Below, piece after piece: positions 45,953 to 54,772 of a DNA stretch of 64,000 bases. Location: the NCBI RefSeq assembly GCF_000381345.1, contig NZ_KB906400.1:1-64000 (forward strand), given 5' to 3'. The notes beneath the pieces are model-generated. The model made no database searches, had not been told where the DNA came from, and saw only the letters and a list, made by a program, of their open reading frames with translations. How positions within the stretch are numbered: the first letter of the stretch is position 1; every line of letters starts with the position of its first letter. A program made the translations under genes and the position numbers. Origin of the DNA: Deinococcus apachensis DSM 19763 (GTDB lineage: Bacteria > Deinococcota > Deinococci > Deinococcales > Deinococcaceae).

Positions 45953-46384
45953 TCAGGGGGTGGGCAGGTGATCGGGGAGGTAGGCGTCCCAGAATCCCGG
46001 CGAGGGTTCGGTCTGCTCCACCACGTCGAGCAGCAGGCCCGCCGGGTCGCGGACCATGAAGCGCCGCTGGCCCCACGGCTCATCGCACAGCGGGTGGTAG
46101 GGAGTGAGGCCGCCGTCGCGCAGCCGTTCGTACAGCACCGCCGCGTCGGCCACCTGCAACGTGAGGATCATGCCCAGACCGCCGAAGGGCTCTGGGCCGG
46201 GCGGGCGGGAAGGGTGGTCGGGCGACATGAAGGCCAGGCTGAAGGGCCGCTCCCCGGGCAGCGTGAACAGCACGAACCAACTCGAATCGAAGGAGAGGGT
46301 GGCCTCGAACCAGCGCGGGTAGAAGCTCCGCACCTCGGTGAGGTCCGGCGTGGTGATCAGCGGGTAGACGTCCAGAAAGGTCAC
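45953..46384 (-). CDS. VOC-family (glyoxalase/bleomycin-resistance fold) protein
   Basis: 143 residues from GTG 46384, behind GGAGGAG. It has the paired beta-alpha-beta-beta-beta units of the vicinal oxygen chelate fold: LITTPDLTEVRSFYPRWFEA, FGGLGMILTLQVADAAVLYE, and the closing RRFMVRDPAGLLLDVVEQTE. Only some of the usual metal ligands are evident. It lies 10 bases from mmsA and 38 from the aminotransferase, within the same operon. Function unknown. Confidence 0.82.
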   Translation of the reverse strand: MTFLDVYPLITTPDLTEVRSFYPRWFEATLSFDSSWFVLFTLPGERPFSLAFMSPDHPSRPPGPEPFGGLGMILTLQVADAAVLYERLRDGGLTPYHPLCDEPWGQRRFMVRDPAGLLLDVVEQTEPSPGFWDAYLPDHLPTP

Positions 46385-46422
46385 GAGCGCTCCTCCGGGG
46401 GACGCGGGAAAGACCGGCCCCT

Positions 46423-47769
46423 TCAGTCCGCCGCCACTGGCGCCCCGATCATCTCGTCCACCAGGGCCAGCGCCTCCTCGTACACGTCGAGCCCGGCGTC
46501 CAGCTCCTCCTTCGTGATCACGAGGGGCGGGCAGACCCAGACCATGTTGAAGCGGCTGAAGGCGTAGACGTGCTTGGACTTGATGTGGGAGGTCAGCCGC
46601 GCCATCTCCGGCGAGGTGCCGTTGAAGGGGGCCAGCGGCTCCTTCGTCCTCTTGTCCTTCACCAGCTCCAGGACGCTGAAGAGGCCGATGTATCGGACGT
46701 CGCCCACGCAGGCGTACTTGCGCTTCATGGCCTCCAGGCGCTCGCCCAGGTAGGCTCCCAGCTCCAACGTATGCTCGAAGAGGTTCTCCTCCTCGTACAC
46801 CTTGAGGTTGGCGATGGCGGCGGCGAGGGACACCGGATGACCGCTGTAGGTCAGGCCGCCCGCCAGGAAGTGGTTCTCGAAGTGGTCGGCGATCTTCTGG
46901 TTCACGATGACGGCGCCCAGCGGCATGTAGCCGCTCGTGAGGCCCTTGGCGCAGGTCACGATGTCGGGCACGATGCCGTAATGCTGGGTGGCGAGCCACT
47001 TGCCGGTGCGCCCGAAGCCGCTCATCACCTCGTCGTCGATCAGGAGGATGCCGTACTTGTCGAGCAGTGCCCGCAGCCGGGGGTAGTAGCTGTCGGGCGG
47101 GATCAGCAGGCCGTTGCTTCCGGTGATGCCCTCCACCAGCATCGCCGCGATGGTTTGGGGGCCTTCGAGCTGGATGACCTCCTCGATGTGGGTGATGCAG
47201 CCGTCCTCCCACTCCTCGGCGCTGCCTCCCATCGGCGGGCGGTACATGTAGGGGTCGAACACCCGCACGATGCCGGGGATCCCCGGCTCCACCGGCCAGC
47301 GCCGAGGATCGCCCGAGGCGCTCATGGAGCCCATCGTCGCCCCATGGTAGGAGCGGTAGCGGGTGATGATCTTGTCCCGCCCGGTGTAGAGCTTCGCCAT
47401 CTTGATGGCGTTCTCGTTCGCCTCGGAGCCGCCCAGGGTGAAAAAGCTCTTGGCGAGGCCGGTGACCTCGGCGAGCTTCTTGCCCAGCTCCGCGCGCACG
47501 TCGGTGGCGAAACTCGGCCCGGCGAAGCACATCTGGTCCACCTGGTCCTTGATGGCCTGCAAGACCTTGGGATGCTGGTGCCCCACGTTGATATTGATGA
47601 GCTGCGAGGAGAAGTCGAGCCAGGTGTTCCCGTCCCCGTCGTAGAAGTGGCTGCCCTTGCCGCCCACCATGTGGATAGGATTGGCCTGCCCCTGCACACT
47701 CCACGAGAAGAGGGTGTACTCGCGGTTCTCGGCGATGACCTGCTGGGTGTCGGGATGAGCTTCCGGCAT
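46423..47769 (-). CDS. class III omega-aminotransferase (beta-alanine/beta-aminoisobutyrate type)
   Basis: 448 residues, PLP-dependent fold type I. Motifs: VGGKGSHFYDGDGNTWLDF, FFTLGGSEANENAIKMAK, YRSYHGATMGSMSASGDPRR, LLIDDEVMSGFGRTGKW with the PLP-contacting Asp, and the Schiff-base Lys in CAKGLTSGYMPLGAVIV. With mmsA beside it, the likely donor is beta-alanine or 3-aminoisobutyrate formed by pyrimidine breakdown, giving the semialdehyde. ATG 47769 follows GGAGG. Taurine or other omega-amino acids are alternatives. Confidence 0.9.
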   Translation of the reverse strand: MPEAHPDTQQVIAENREYTLFSWSVQGQANPIHMVGGKGSHFYDGDGNTWLDFSSQLININVGHQHPKVLQAIKDQVDQMCFAGPSFATDVRAELGKKLAEVTGLAKSFFTLGGSEANENAIKMAKLYTGRDKIITRYRSYHGATMGSMSASGDPRRWPVEPGIPGIVRVFDPYMYRPPMGGSAEEWEDGCITHIEEVIQLEGPQTIAAMLVEGITGSNGLLIPPDSYYPRLRALLDKYGILLIDDEVMSGFGRTGKWLATQHYGIVPDIVTCAKGLTSGYMPLGAVIVNQKIADHFENHFLAGGLTYSGHPVSLAAAIANLKVYEEENLFEHTLELGAYLGERLEAMKRKYACVGDVRYIGLFSVLELVKDKRTKEPLAPFNGTSPEMARLTSHIKSKHVYAFSRFNMVWVCPPLVITKEELDAGLDVYEEALALVDEMIGAPVAAD

Positions 47770-47884
47770 GGGTGCCTCCTCTGGGCCACGCGGGCGAAAT
47801 GATTGTGGACGACCTGATCCTAGGTTTCAGGTGCGGTCGTGCCAAGAGACAGAGTGTCTAAGGCCCAGCTCCTCCGGACTTGAT

Positions 47885-48688
47885 TCACCCGCCCGGATGC
47901 CCTCCAGCGAGCAGTGACCGAATCGCCCCGACCATCACCCCGGGGGGCGACTCATGCTCCTCCAGCCAGTTGAGGATCGCCCGCGCCGCCTGGGCGTTGC
48001 ACTCGTACCCCGGGCAGAACGACGCCAGCGGCACGTGCGCCGCCCACTGTTCGGCCCGCCGCTCCACCCCGTACGGGTCGCGCCGCTCCCCCGTCCCATC
48101 ACGCACAGCCTGTATGGACAGCACCCGGTCCACCGCGTAGACCTGAATGAAGCGCATGGCTGTCAACCTTTCCCCGCGCCGGTCACGCAGCAGCCCGACA
48201 AAAAGATTGGTGACCGCTTCGTTCAGGTGGTAGTCCGCCTGCTCGTGACCCCCGTTCATCGGGACGTGTCTCGTCCGCACCCCACTCCAATCCCGCCCGG
48301 GGTCACGCGACCAGATCACCCGCATGGACGGTTCAGCCACGGCAGCGAGTTCTTTCTCGGTGAACACGGCGTACTCCGCAAACACCCCGTCGTGAAACAA
48401 GACCTTTCGCCCATGCTGGCTGTTTTCGAAGTTGTAGATGATGGGCGCCGCCCCCCGTAACCACTCGATGTCCCGCAGGAAGCGTTCCCGCGTGCTCTCC
48501 TCCACCACGACGAAGAAGTCCAGGTCGGAGTACTCGTCCAGGCGCTCGCCGTGGATACCTGTGGAGCCCAGACCGAGCAGGGCGAGCGCTCCGGGCTGCC
48601 GTTCCAGGGACTTCACCAGCGCCTCCAGGCGTTGCCCGAGCCTGGCCATCCATTGTTCACGGCGCTTTGATGCTGCGGTCTCCGTCAC
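47885..48688 (-). CDS. nucleotidyltransferase-fold protein A
   Basis: 267 residues. The N-terminal domain carries the polymerase-beta-type motif ALLGLGSTGIHGERLDEYSD followed by LDFFVV: Gly-Ser, then two Asp separated by one residue as metal ligands. A helical C-terminal domain follows, as in aminoglycoside adenylyltransferases and lincosamide-type enzymes. It contains a Cys pair (CPGYEC). Substrate unknown. It lies between the aminotransferase and the PucR-like regulator on the same strand. Confidence 0.8.
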   Translation of the reverse strand: MTETAASKRREQWMARLGQRLEALVKSLERQPGALALLGLGSTGIHGERLDEYSDLDFFVVVEESTRERFLRDIEWLRGAAPIIYNFENSQHGRKVLFHDGVFAEYAVFTEKELAAVAEPSMRVIWSRDPGRDWSGVRTRHVPMNGGHEQADYHLNEAVTNLFVGLLRDRRGERLTAMRFIQVYAVDRVLSIQAVRDGTGERRDPYGVERRAEQWAAHVPLASFCPGYECNAQAARAILNWLEEHESPPGVMVGAIRSLLAGGHPGG

Positions 48689-48751
48689 GCGCGTTTCCTC
48701 CTGAGCAGATCATTCCCCTTGAAGGACAGGGACATCGCGCAATGTCTGTGT

Positions 48752-49594
48752 TCAGGTAGGGTCTCGATCACCCCCAAGATTTGTTCCTCCACCCCTCCCA
48801 ACCTCCTGGCGGGCGTTGCTAGCGCTCACGCCGCGTTGTGAGAGGCCTCGGGTCTCACGCTCCGTGGGCATCGGCACCGCCTCCGCCACCTCGCTGCGGC
48901 TGAGTTCGAGGGCGAGGTGGAGGCCGAGTTGCCGCCGGGGAGAGTCCAGGTCACCCAGCATCGCGCGCAACTGTTCGAGGCGGTAGTACACGGTCTGACG
49001 GCGCACGCCCAGCCGCCGGGCAGACTCGGCCATGTTGAAGTTCGTCTCCAGCAGGGCGGCCAGGGTGCCGATCAGGGTCACCCGCGCCCGGGTGGGGAGG
49101 GCAAGCAGGGGACCGAGCTGCGCCTCCAGAAAGGCCCGGCTGCGCCCCGTCTCGGCCAGGGCGTCGAGGAGGGGCGCGAGGCTGGGTTCCCCGTGCCCGG
49201 CAGGCTGGCGCAGGATGCGGGCGTGGGCCGCCCGGGTGAGCTGGGCGAAGTTGACCTCCTGCCGGAACACGAGCAGCGGGAAGTCGTAGAGCCGGGCGGC
49301 GCCGAGCACGGCGGGCGGGGGCTCCCGCAGCTCCCGCACGAGTTCGAGGGCCAGCCCGCTCGCCCCGCGCTCCGCCAACGAGCGGACGTAATCGTGGCCC
49401 GCCCCCTCCCCCGCGTGGGCCAGGGGGGCGCCCACCGACAGCAGCAGTTCTCCCCCACTCAGAAAGCGGGCCGCGTCGGGAATTTCCGAGACGTGCACCC
49501 AGGTCACGGGCTCCCCCAGCCGGGCGTGCCCGCTCAGCACCTCCGCGCCCGCGAAGGCCGGGAGGGTGAGGAGTTCGCGCAGGGTGGGCAACAT
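48752..49594 (-). CDS. compact PucR-family regulator
   Basis: 280 residues. The N-terminal PucR domain (TLRELLTLPAFAGAEVLSGH, VTWVHVSEIPDAARFLSGGE, LLLSVG) is followed directly by a C-terminal helix-turn-helix (TLAALLETNFNMAESARRLG, VRRQTVYYRLEQLRAMLG). Typical PucR proteins have about 500 residues with a CdaR/GGDEF-like middle domain, which is largely missing here. PucR relatives activate purine and pyrimidine catabolism genes, matching the surrounding island. The tail after residue 240 is low-complexity. Confidence 0.88.
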   Translation of the reverse strand: MLPTLRELLTLPAFAGAEVLSGHARLGEPVTWVHVSEIPDAARFLSGGELLLSVGAPLAHAGEGAGHDYVRSLAERGASGLALELVRELREPPPAVLGAARLYDFPLLVFRQEVNFAQLTRAAHARILRQPAGHGEPSLAPLLDALAETGRSRAFLEAQLGPLLALPTRARVTLIGTLAALLETNFNMAESARRLGVRRQTVYYRLEQLRAMLGDLDSPRRQLGLHLALELSRSEVAEAVPMPTERETRGLSQRGVSASNARQEVGRGGGTNLGGDRDPT

Positions 49595-49600
49595 AGGCAG

Positions 49601-50455
49601 TCAGGCGTCCGGCATGAGGGCGAGAGGGTGGTTCAGGGCGAAGCGGATGAAGTCGCGGGTGAGGGCGAGGTCCTGCGGGTCCGCAGGCCGCTGATACCGC
49701 GTGAACTGGTCGGCGTGCTTGGCCCAGGCGCGCCCGAGGAGCGGCGCCCACTCGGGGGCGTGACGTTCCGCCCAGGCCACCGCCGCCTTCTTGGAATACA
49801 CCGCGCCAGTGTCCAGGGTCTGCAGCATCCGGGTCATCAGGAGGACCACGAGGGGTTGCAGCCAGTCGTTGTCCAGGCCGTCCGGGGTCCAGGCCCAGCC
49901 CCTCGAAGTGTCCTCCGATTCGCCCAGCAGCGCGCGGCCCCACTGGTTCAGGATGGTCCGCACCTCGGCACGCAGGTCGTCCGGGTTCACCGGGTCGATC
50001 AGTTCCCGCGGCGGCGGCCCGGCGAGGGCAAGACCGTGCTCGCGCGTGACCCAGCGGACGACCAGGGTGTTGTCGTGATCGGAGAATTGCAGGTCGCGGC
50101 TGCCGTGGTCGAAGTAGGGGACCGGGGTGCGGGCCGGGTCGGGGCGGCGCAGCAGGTCCGCCGGGAAGTACGAGCCTTCCAGATGCTTCGCCCAGTGCGA
50201 GGGCCGGTCGTACACCTCGCGGTGCATGGTCTGAACGTCTTGCGCCTGCTCCTCTCCCAGCAGCTCACGCACGACGATCAGAAAGTCCACGTCACTTCCC
50301 GCGTCCGCATCCCCCAGCGCGAACGAGCCGGTCAGGTAGGCGCCCACGAAGTTCGGGCCGAGCACCCGCCGGGCACCCTCGACATAGGACGCCAGAATGC
50401 CGTTCAACTCCGGAAAGGACGTGGGGCCATCCACCACTACCGTCCCGCCACCCAC
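49601..50455 (-). CDS. nucleotidyltransferase-fold protein B (AadA-like)
   Basis: 284 residues. YLTGSFALGDADAGSDVDFL has the Gly-Ser ... Asp-x-Asp metal motif, and the C-terminal helical domain has the shape of ANT(3'')/ANT(9) aminoglycoside adenylyltransferases (DUF4111-type). The open frame from ATG 50455 overlaps the amidohydrolase by 19 bases; a GTG a few codons later would avoid most of this. Being inside a pyrimidine operon, a nucleotide-related or tRNA-modifying role is as likely as drug modification. Six bases separate it from the PucR-like gene. Confidence 0.82.
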   Translation of the reverse strand: MGGGTVVVDGPTSFPELNGILASYVEGARRVLGPNFVGAYLTGSFALGDADAGSDVDFLIVVRELLGEEQAQDVQTMHREVYDRPSHWAKHLEGSYFPADLLRRPDPARTPVPYFDHGSRDLQFSDHDNTLVVRWVTREHGLALAGPPPRELIDPVNPDDLRAEVRTILNQWGRALLGESEDTSRGWAWTPDGLDNDWLQPLVVLLMTRMLQTLDTGAVYSKKAAVAWAERHAPEWAPLLGRAWAKHADQFTRYQRPADPQDLALTRDFIRFALNHPLALMPDA

Positions 50456-51708
50456 TCCATCGCCCGACTCGCCAGCCGGTCGAAGGCTTCCACGCTCTGC
50501 ATGATGTGCTCCTCCCGCGTGTCCTCAATCTTGTTGTGGCTGATGCCCCGCAGGCTCTGCACGAACATCATGACGGTGGGCACCCCGGCGCGGGCCACCT
50601 CCGCCGCGTCGTGCAGTGGGCCGCTGGGCAGGCGGTGACTTGTCGGCACCGTCTCCAGGATCGCCGCCTCCGCCGCGTCGATCAGGTCGGGGTGGAAGGG
50701 GATGGGCTCGATGTTCCACAAGTTGCCGAACTCGACGGTGCAGCCGCCTTCCTCCGCGAACCGCTCGGCGGCCTCCCGCGCGTCCTGCCACATCGCCGCC
50801 AATTTATCGGCATCCAGGTGCCGCTGGTCCAGGGTGATCTCGCACCGCTCCACCACGCTCGTCACGATGCCGGGCCACGTCTTGACGCTGCCAATCGTGC
50901 ACACGCCGCCGTGCCGCTCGGCGGTGGCGTAGATTTCCTGCCCCAGCCGCGCCGCCGCCAGGAAGGCGTCACGCCGGACGTTCATCGGCGTGCTCCCCGA
51001 GTGCGCCGCCTGCCCGTGGAAGGTCAGGACGTGGCGCTCGACGCCCACCGTGCCGAGCACCGCGCCGAGAGGCAATTCCAACCCTTCCAATACCGGCCCC
51101 TGCTCGATGTGCAGTTCGAGATAGGCGGCGGCGTTCTTGAGTTCCTGGCGCGCTTGTGGAGCGTCCTCCAGCCTCACCCCCATCCGTTCCAGCGCGGCGC
51201 CCAGGCTCACCCCATCCCGGTCGGTCAACTTTGCCATCTCGGCCACCTCGAGGTGCCCGCTCGCCGCGCTGGACCCATACAGGCTCCGTCCGAAGCGCGC
51301 TCCCTCCTCGTCGGCCCAGTCCACCAGACGCAGGGTGACGGGCGGGCGGCCTCCGTACTGGCTGTTCACGCGCCGCAGCACTTCCAGCCCGGCGAGCACG
51401 TTGAGGCAGCCGTCGAGCCACCCCCCGTTCGGCACGCTGTCGAGGTGGCCGCCGATGAGCAGTTCACGCTCGGACTCGCCCCTCAGCGTGGCCCACAGGT
51501 TTCCGGCGGGGTCCTGATGGACCTCCACGGGAAGCTCGGCGAGGCGTTCTTTCAGGAACTCCCGGGCCCGCAGCCAGGTGTCGGTGAAAGCGACCCGCTG
51601 GGCGCCGTTCTCGTCGCCGGTCAGCCGCCGCAACTCTTTCAGCTCGGCCACGGTGCGGGCAGGCTTGAGCCCGGTCGGGGTGGTCTCCGCCACCTCTCCC
51701 CCACTCAC
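50437..51708 (-). CDS. N-carbamoyl-beta-alanine amidohydrolase type Zn hydrolase
   Basis: 423 residues from GTG 51708, overlapping the stop of the binding-protein gene (GTGA). M20 family, hydantoinase/carbamoylase subgroup: RRLTGDENGAQRVAFTDTWL, GGHLDSVPNGGWLDG, VDWADEEGARFGRSLYGSSA, ELHIEQGPVLEG, GQAAHSGSTPMNVRRDAFLA and SGPLHDAAEVA. It would hydrolyse N-carbamoyl-beta-alanine (or N-carbamoyl-3-aminoisobutyrate) to beta-amino acid, CO2 and ammonia, the third step of reductive pyrimidine degradation. Allantoate amidohydrolases look similar; the context favours the pyrimidine role. Confidence 0.9.
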   Translation of the reverse strand: MSGGEVAETTPTGLKPARTVAELKELRRLTGDENGAQRVAFTDTWLRAREFLKERLAELPVEVHQDPAGNLWATLRGESERELLIGGHLDSVPNGGWLDGCLNVLAGLEVLRRVNSQYGGRPPVTLRLVDWADEEGARFGRSLYGSSAASGHLEVAEMAKLTDRDGVSLGAALERMGVRLEDAPQARQELKNAAAYLELHIEQGPVLEGLELPLGAVLGTVGVERHVLTFHGQAAHSGSTPMNVRRDAFLAAARLGQEIYATAERHGGVCTIGSVKTWPGIVTSVVERCEITLDQRHLDADKLAAMWQDAREAAERFAEEGGCTVEFGNLWNIEPIPFHPDLIDAAEAAILETVPTSHRLPSGPLHDAAEVARAGVPTVMMFVQSLRGISHNKIEDTREEHIMQSVEAFDRLASRAMEWVAGR

Positions 51709-52787
51709 CGCGCCGCCTTCTTCCCGGTCGCGGCCTCCCACACGCTGTAGGTCACGGCGCCCGCGTCGGGATCGGCCTTGAGGATGCCCAGGCTCTTGAG
51801 GAGGGCCACGTTGTTGCGGTAAACGGTGGGATCGAGGTAGCCCGCCTGGCCCCGGGTCGTCGGCCCAGTGTTGTAGAGCTTGGCGACCTCGGCCATCTGC
51901 CAGGTCTGGTGCGACTTGGCGTCCGCGCGGGTGCCGCTGCCCTTGCAGGTGTTGCCGCACAGCGGCAGGACGATGTTCACGGCCTCGGCCTGGTGGGTGA
52001 CCGCGTAGTTCCAGCCCTTTAAGGTGGCGCGCACCAGTTTGGCGGCAATCTGCTGCCCGCTCTGGCCGCTGCCCTTGAAGTTGGCCGTCTTCAGGGTGCG
52101 GTCGGTGGTGAACATCAGGTCTTCCAGCAGGTTGATGCCGTAGTCGGCGGTGCGGAAAATCCGCAGCTTGTCGAGGCTGTACCCCAGCCCCACGATCTGG
52201 TCGATCTCGTTGTAGGTCATCGCCGACACCAGGTCCACCTTGTCGGGGAAGACGATGCTGGGGTCGAAGGGGTAGGTCACCGCCTGCACGCTGGGGTTGC
52301 TCACGGTGCTGTCGAGGCTGGTCGTCATGCCGTACTTCTTGAGCAGCGCCACCGCCGGGTACTCGTTGCCGCTGGGCCACACGCCCACCCGCTTGCCCTT
52401 GAAGTCCTGCGGCTTGGTGATGTTGCTGCTCTTCAGGGCGACCAGGGTATAGCCGCTCTTCTGGAACAGCTGCGCGATATGGACCACCGGGATGCCCTGC
52501 GCCCGGGCGGTCAGCAGGTCGGTGATCCAGGTCGTGCCGAAGTCGGCGGTCCCCGTCGCCACCGTCTGGATCGGCGACTGGTCCCCGGTGGGCAGGAACT
52601 GCACGTCCAGCCCCTCGGCCTTGTAGTAGCCCTTCGCCTGCGCCACGAAAAAGCCCGCGAACTGCGCCTGCGGGAACCATTTGAGTTGCACCTTGACGGG
52701 CACGAGTTTCTGGGCATGAGCGCCGGGGGCGAGCAGAGCGGCCGCGAGGACGGCGGTGACGGCGGCGGTCAGCTTGGAATGTTTCAT
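51705..52787 (-). CDS. NMT1/THI5-like ABC transporter substrate-binding protein
   Basis: 360 residues from ATG 52787, with TGGAGGA upstream. Signal peptide ends PGAHAQ (about 26). The family start KVQLKWFPQAQFAGFFVAQA and GYYKAEGLDVQFLPTGDQSP is diagnostic: these proteins bind pyrimidine-like rings (thiamine precursors, nucleobases, riboflavin). Later segments include VGVWPSGNEYPAVALLKKYG and DYGINLLEDLMF. It would bring uracil, thymine or a hydantoin to the two permeases and ATPase upstream. Confidence 0.92.
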   Translation of the reverse strand: MKHSKLTAAVTAVLAAALLAPGAHAQKLVPVKVQLKWFPQAQFAGFFVAQAKGYYKAEGLDVQFLPTGDQSPIQTVATGTADFGTTWITDLLTARAQGIPVVHIAQLFQKSGYTLVALKSSNITKPQDFKGKRVGVWPSGNEYPAVALLKKYGMTTSLDSTVSNPSVQAVTYPFDPSIVFPDKVDLVSAMTYNEIDQIVGLGYSLDKLRIFRTADYGINLLEDLMFTTDRTLKTANFKGSGQSGQQIAAKLVRATLKGWNYAVTHQAEAVNIVLPLCGNTCKGSGTRADAKSHQTWQMAEVAKLYNTGPTTRGQAGYLDPTVYRNNVALLKSLGILKADPDAGAVTYSVWEAATGKKAAR

Positions 52788-52937
52788 GGTTCCTCCAGGG
52801 GGAGAAGAAAGGCGGGGAGACAGGCGTTCTCTTATTGCTCCTCCCCCTTCAAGCAGGGAGGCGGGGACTTCCAGAGCTCCCCTGCGGAGGGGACGAACAG
52901 GCAAGGCGCCTAAGAAAAAGGTCCTTCCAACACTCCT

Positions 52938-53909
52938 TCACGAGTTCTCCGGCACCGGCGCGAACCGCCGCTCCAGCACGCTGATCAGCCCGAAGAACGC
53001 CAGCCCCACCACGCTCGCCAGCACGATGGCCGCCCACACGACGGCGAGGTTGAACCGCCCGACCTCGATCTGGATGCGGAAACCCAGCCCGTGCCCGGTC
53101 GTGCCGAAAAACTCCGCCACGATGGCCGAGATCAGGGCGAGGGTGCTCCCCACCTTGAGGGCGTTGAAGACGAAGGGGAGCGCGGTGGGCACCCGGACGT
53201 TCCGAAAGGTCTGCGAGGGGCTCGCCGCGTAGGTGTGCAGCAGGTCGAGGTGCAGGGGCTGCGCCGCTTGCAGGCCGCGCACGGCGTTCACGACGACCGG
53301 AAACAGCACCGTGATCGCCACGACGACCATCTTGCTCGGCCACTCCAGCCCCAATGCTTTCACCACCACCGGGGCGAGGGCCACGATGGGCACCGAGCTG
53401 AAGAGGGCCGCGTAGGGCAACAGCCCGCGTTCGAGGAAGCGGAAGCGCACCACCAGCAGCGCGAGGATCAGACCGATCAACGCCCCAACGACGAAGCCCA
53501 GCAGCGCTTCCAGCACGAAGGTGGAGAAGGTGTCCTGAAGAAGCACCGTCCGCGCCTCCCAGAGCGCGACGAGCACGCGGCTGGGGGTGGGGATCAGGCC
53601 CGCCGGAACGCCATAGGCCCGCAGCAGGACCTCGACCGCCAGCACGGCGAGCAACCCTGTGAGGGCGGCGGGAAGGAACCGGGCCGCCCGTCCTTCTCCC
53701 TGTGCCGCCGCACGGATGCCGAGGACGCCCAGGAGCAGCAGCGCCAGCACCCCCAGCAGCCAGGGCAGCGGGCGCTCGGGGGCGGTTCCCAACCGGGTCA
53801 GCCCGGCGGCGAGTCCCAGCAGGCCAAGGGTACTCAGCACCAGCGGGAGTGCCGCCCCCAGCCCCGGACGGCGGACCGCCCCGCGCCACGTCACCGCCCC
53901 GCTCGCCAC
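52938..53909 (-). CDS. ABC transporter permease (SsuC/TauC type), second copy
   Basis: 323 residues from GTG 53909, which overlaps the first permease by 19 bases. It has extra N-terminal helices compared with the first, then the usual core: STFVLEALLGFVVGALIGLI, SSVPIVALAPVVV and the EAA-like loop LLHTYAASPSQTFRNVRVPT. It pairs with the permease at 53891 to form the membrane part of the importer. Confidence 0.9.
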   Translation of the reverse strand: MASGAVTWRGAVRRPGLGAALPLVLSTLGLLGLAAGLTRLGTAPERPLPWLLGVLALLLLGVLGIRAAAQGEGRAARFLPAALTGLLAVLAVEVLLRAYGVPAGLIPTPSRVLVALWEARTVLLQDTFSTFVLEALLGFVVGALIGLILALLVVRFRFLERGLLPYAALFSSVPIVALAPVVVKALGLEWPSKMVVVAITVLFPVVVNAVRGLQAAQPLHLDLLHTYAASPSQTFRNVRVPTALPFVFNALKVGSTLALISAIVAEFFGTTGHGLGFRIQIEVGRFNLAVVWAAIVLASVVGLAFFGLISVLERRFAPVPENS

Positions 53910-54772
53910 GGCGTCACCACCCTTTCGAGAAGGCCGACCAGCGCGACCAGCCCCACCCCCAGCACCGCCCCGTAGGCCATGATGACCCACAGCGCGATGG
54001 TGTCCGACGCCCGTGAGTTCTCGGCGAGCATCTTGCCCAGCCCCGAAAAGGAGATGGTGCTGATCTCCGCCACGATGCTGCCCACCAGGGCCGCCGTCAC
54101 CGCCACCTTGAGCGCCGTGAAGAGGTACGGCAGGCTGGCGGGCAGCCGGAGCTGGACGAACACCCGCCCCGGCGAGGCGCTATACGTCCGCATCAGGTCG
54201 AGTTGCAGCGCGTCCGGGCTCCGCAACCCCCGGCTCATCCCCACCGCGACGGGGAAAAAAGCGATGTACGCGGCGATGAGCGCCTTGGGCAGGAAACCCT
54301 GCACCCCGTACTGCCCCAGCAGCACCGCCAGCATGGGCGCGATGGCGACGATGGGCACCGTCTGGGACGCGACCAGCCAGGGCAGGGTGGCCCGCTCGAA
54401 CGACCGGCTCAGCACCAGCAACGCCGCCAGGACCAGCCCCAGCCCGGTCGCCAGGACCAGCCCCAGCAGCGTTTCCCCGCCTGTCACGACGGCGTTGTAC
54501 GGCGCGGAGGTGGGGGCGGTGGGCGGCACGCTGAGGGAGCGGAACCCCTGCACGAGTTGCCCCGGCGCGGGCAGCACCGGGTTTCTCAATTGAGTGGCGC
54601 AAGCAATCGCGTTGGGGCATCCCAGGTCCGCCCCGCTCGCCAGCGCCCGCGACGCCGGGCCGACATTCGCCCACAGCATCAGGGGGAGGTAGAGCAGGAC
54701 GGCGACCACCAGCACGACCAGCATTGGGAGAAGGGACCCGGTGAGCCTTCCCCTTCTGGGCGCGGCGGTCAT
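53891..54772 (-). CDS. ABC transporter permease (SsuC/TauC type), first copy
   Basis: 293 residues. After the first helix it has a periplasmic insert with two Cys (GCPNAIACATQL) not found in the second copy. The core includes GGETLLGLVLATGLGLVLAA, SQTVPIVAIAPMLAVL and LMRTYSASPGRVFVQLRLPA. Its start overlaps the ATPase stop (ATGA). Confidence 0.9.
   Translation of the reverse strand: MTAAPRRGRLTGSLLPMLVVLVVAVLLYLPLMLWANVGPASRALASGADLGCPNAIACATQLRNPVLPAPGQLVQGFRSLSVPPTAPTSAPYNAVVTGGETLLGLVLATGLGLVLAALLVLSRSFERATLPWLVASQTVPIVAIAPMLAVLLGQYGVQGFLPKALIAAYIAFFPVAVGMSRGLRSPDALQLDLMRTYSASPGRVFVQLRLPASLPYLFTALKVAVTAALVGSIVAEISTISFSGLGKMLAENSRASDTIALWVIMAYGAVLGVGLVALVGLLERVVTPWRAGR

Noticed and set aside
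49601..50455. Aminoglycoside resistance gene
   Set aside because: The fold matches adenylyltransferases, but the substrate cannot be read from sequence and the context is nucleobase catabolism.
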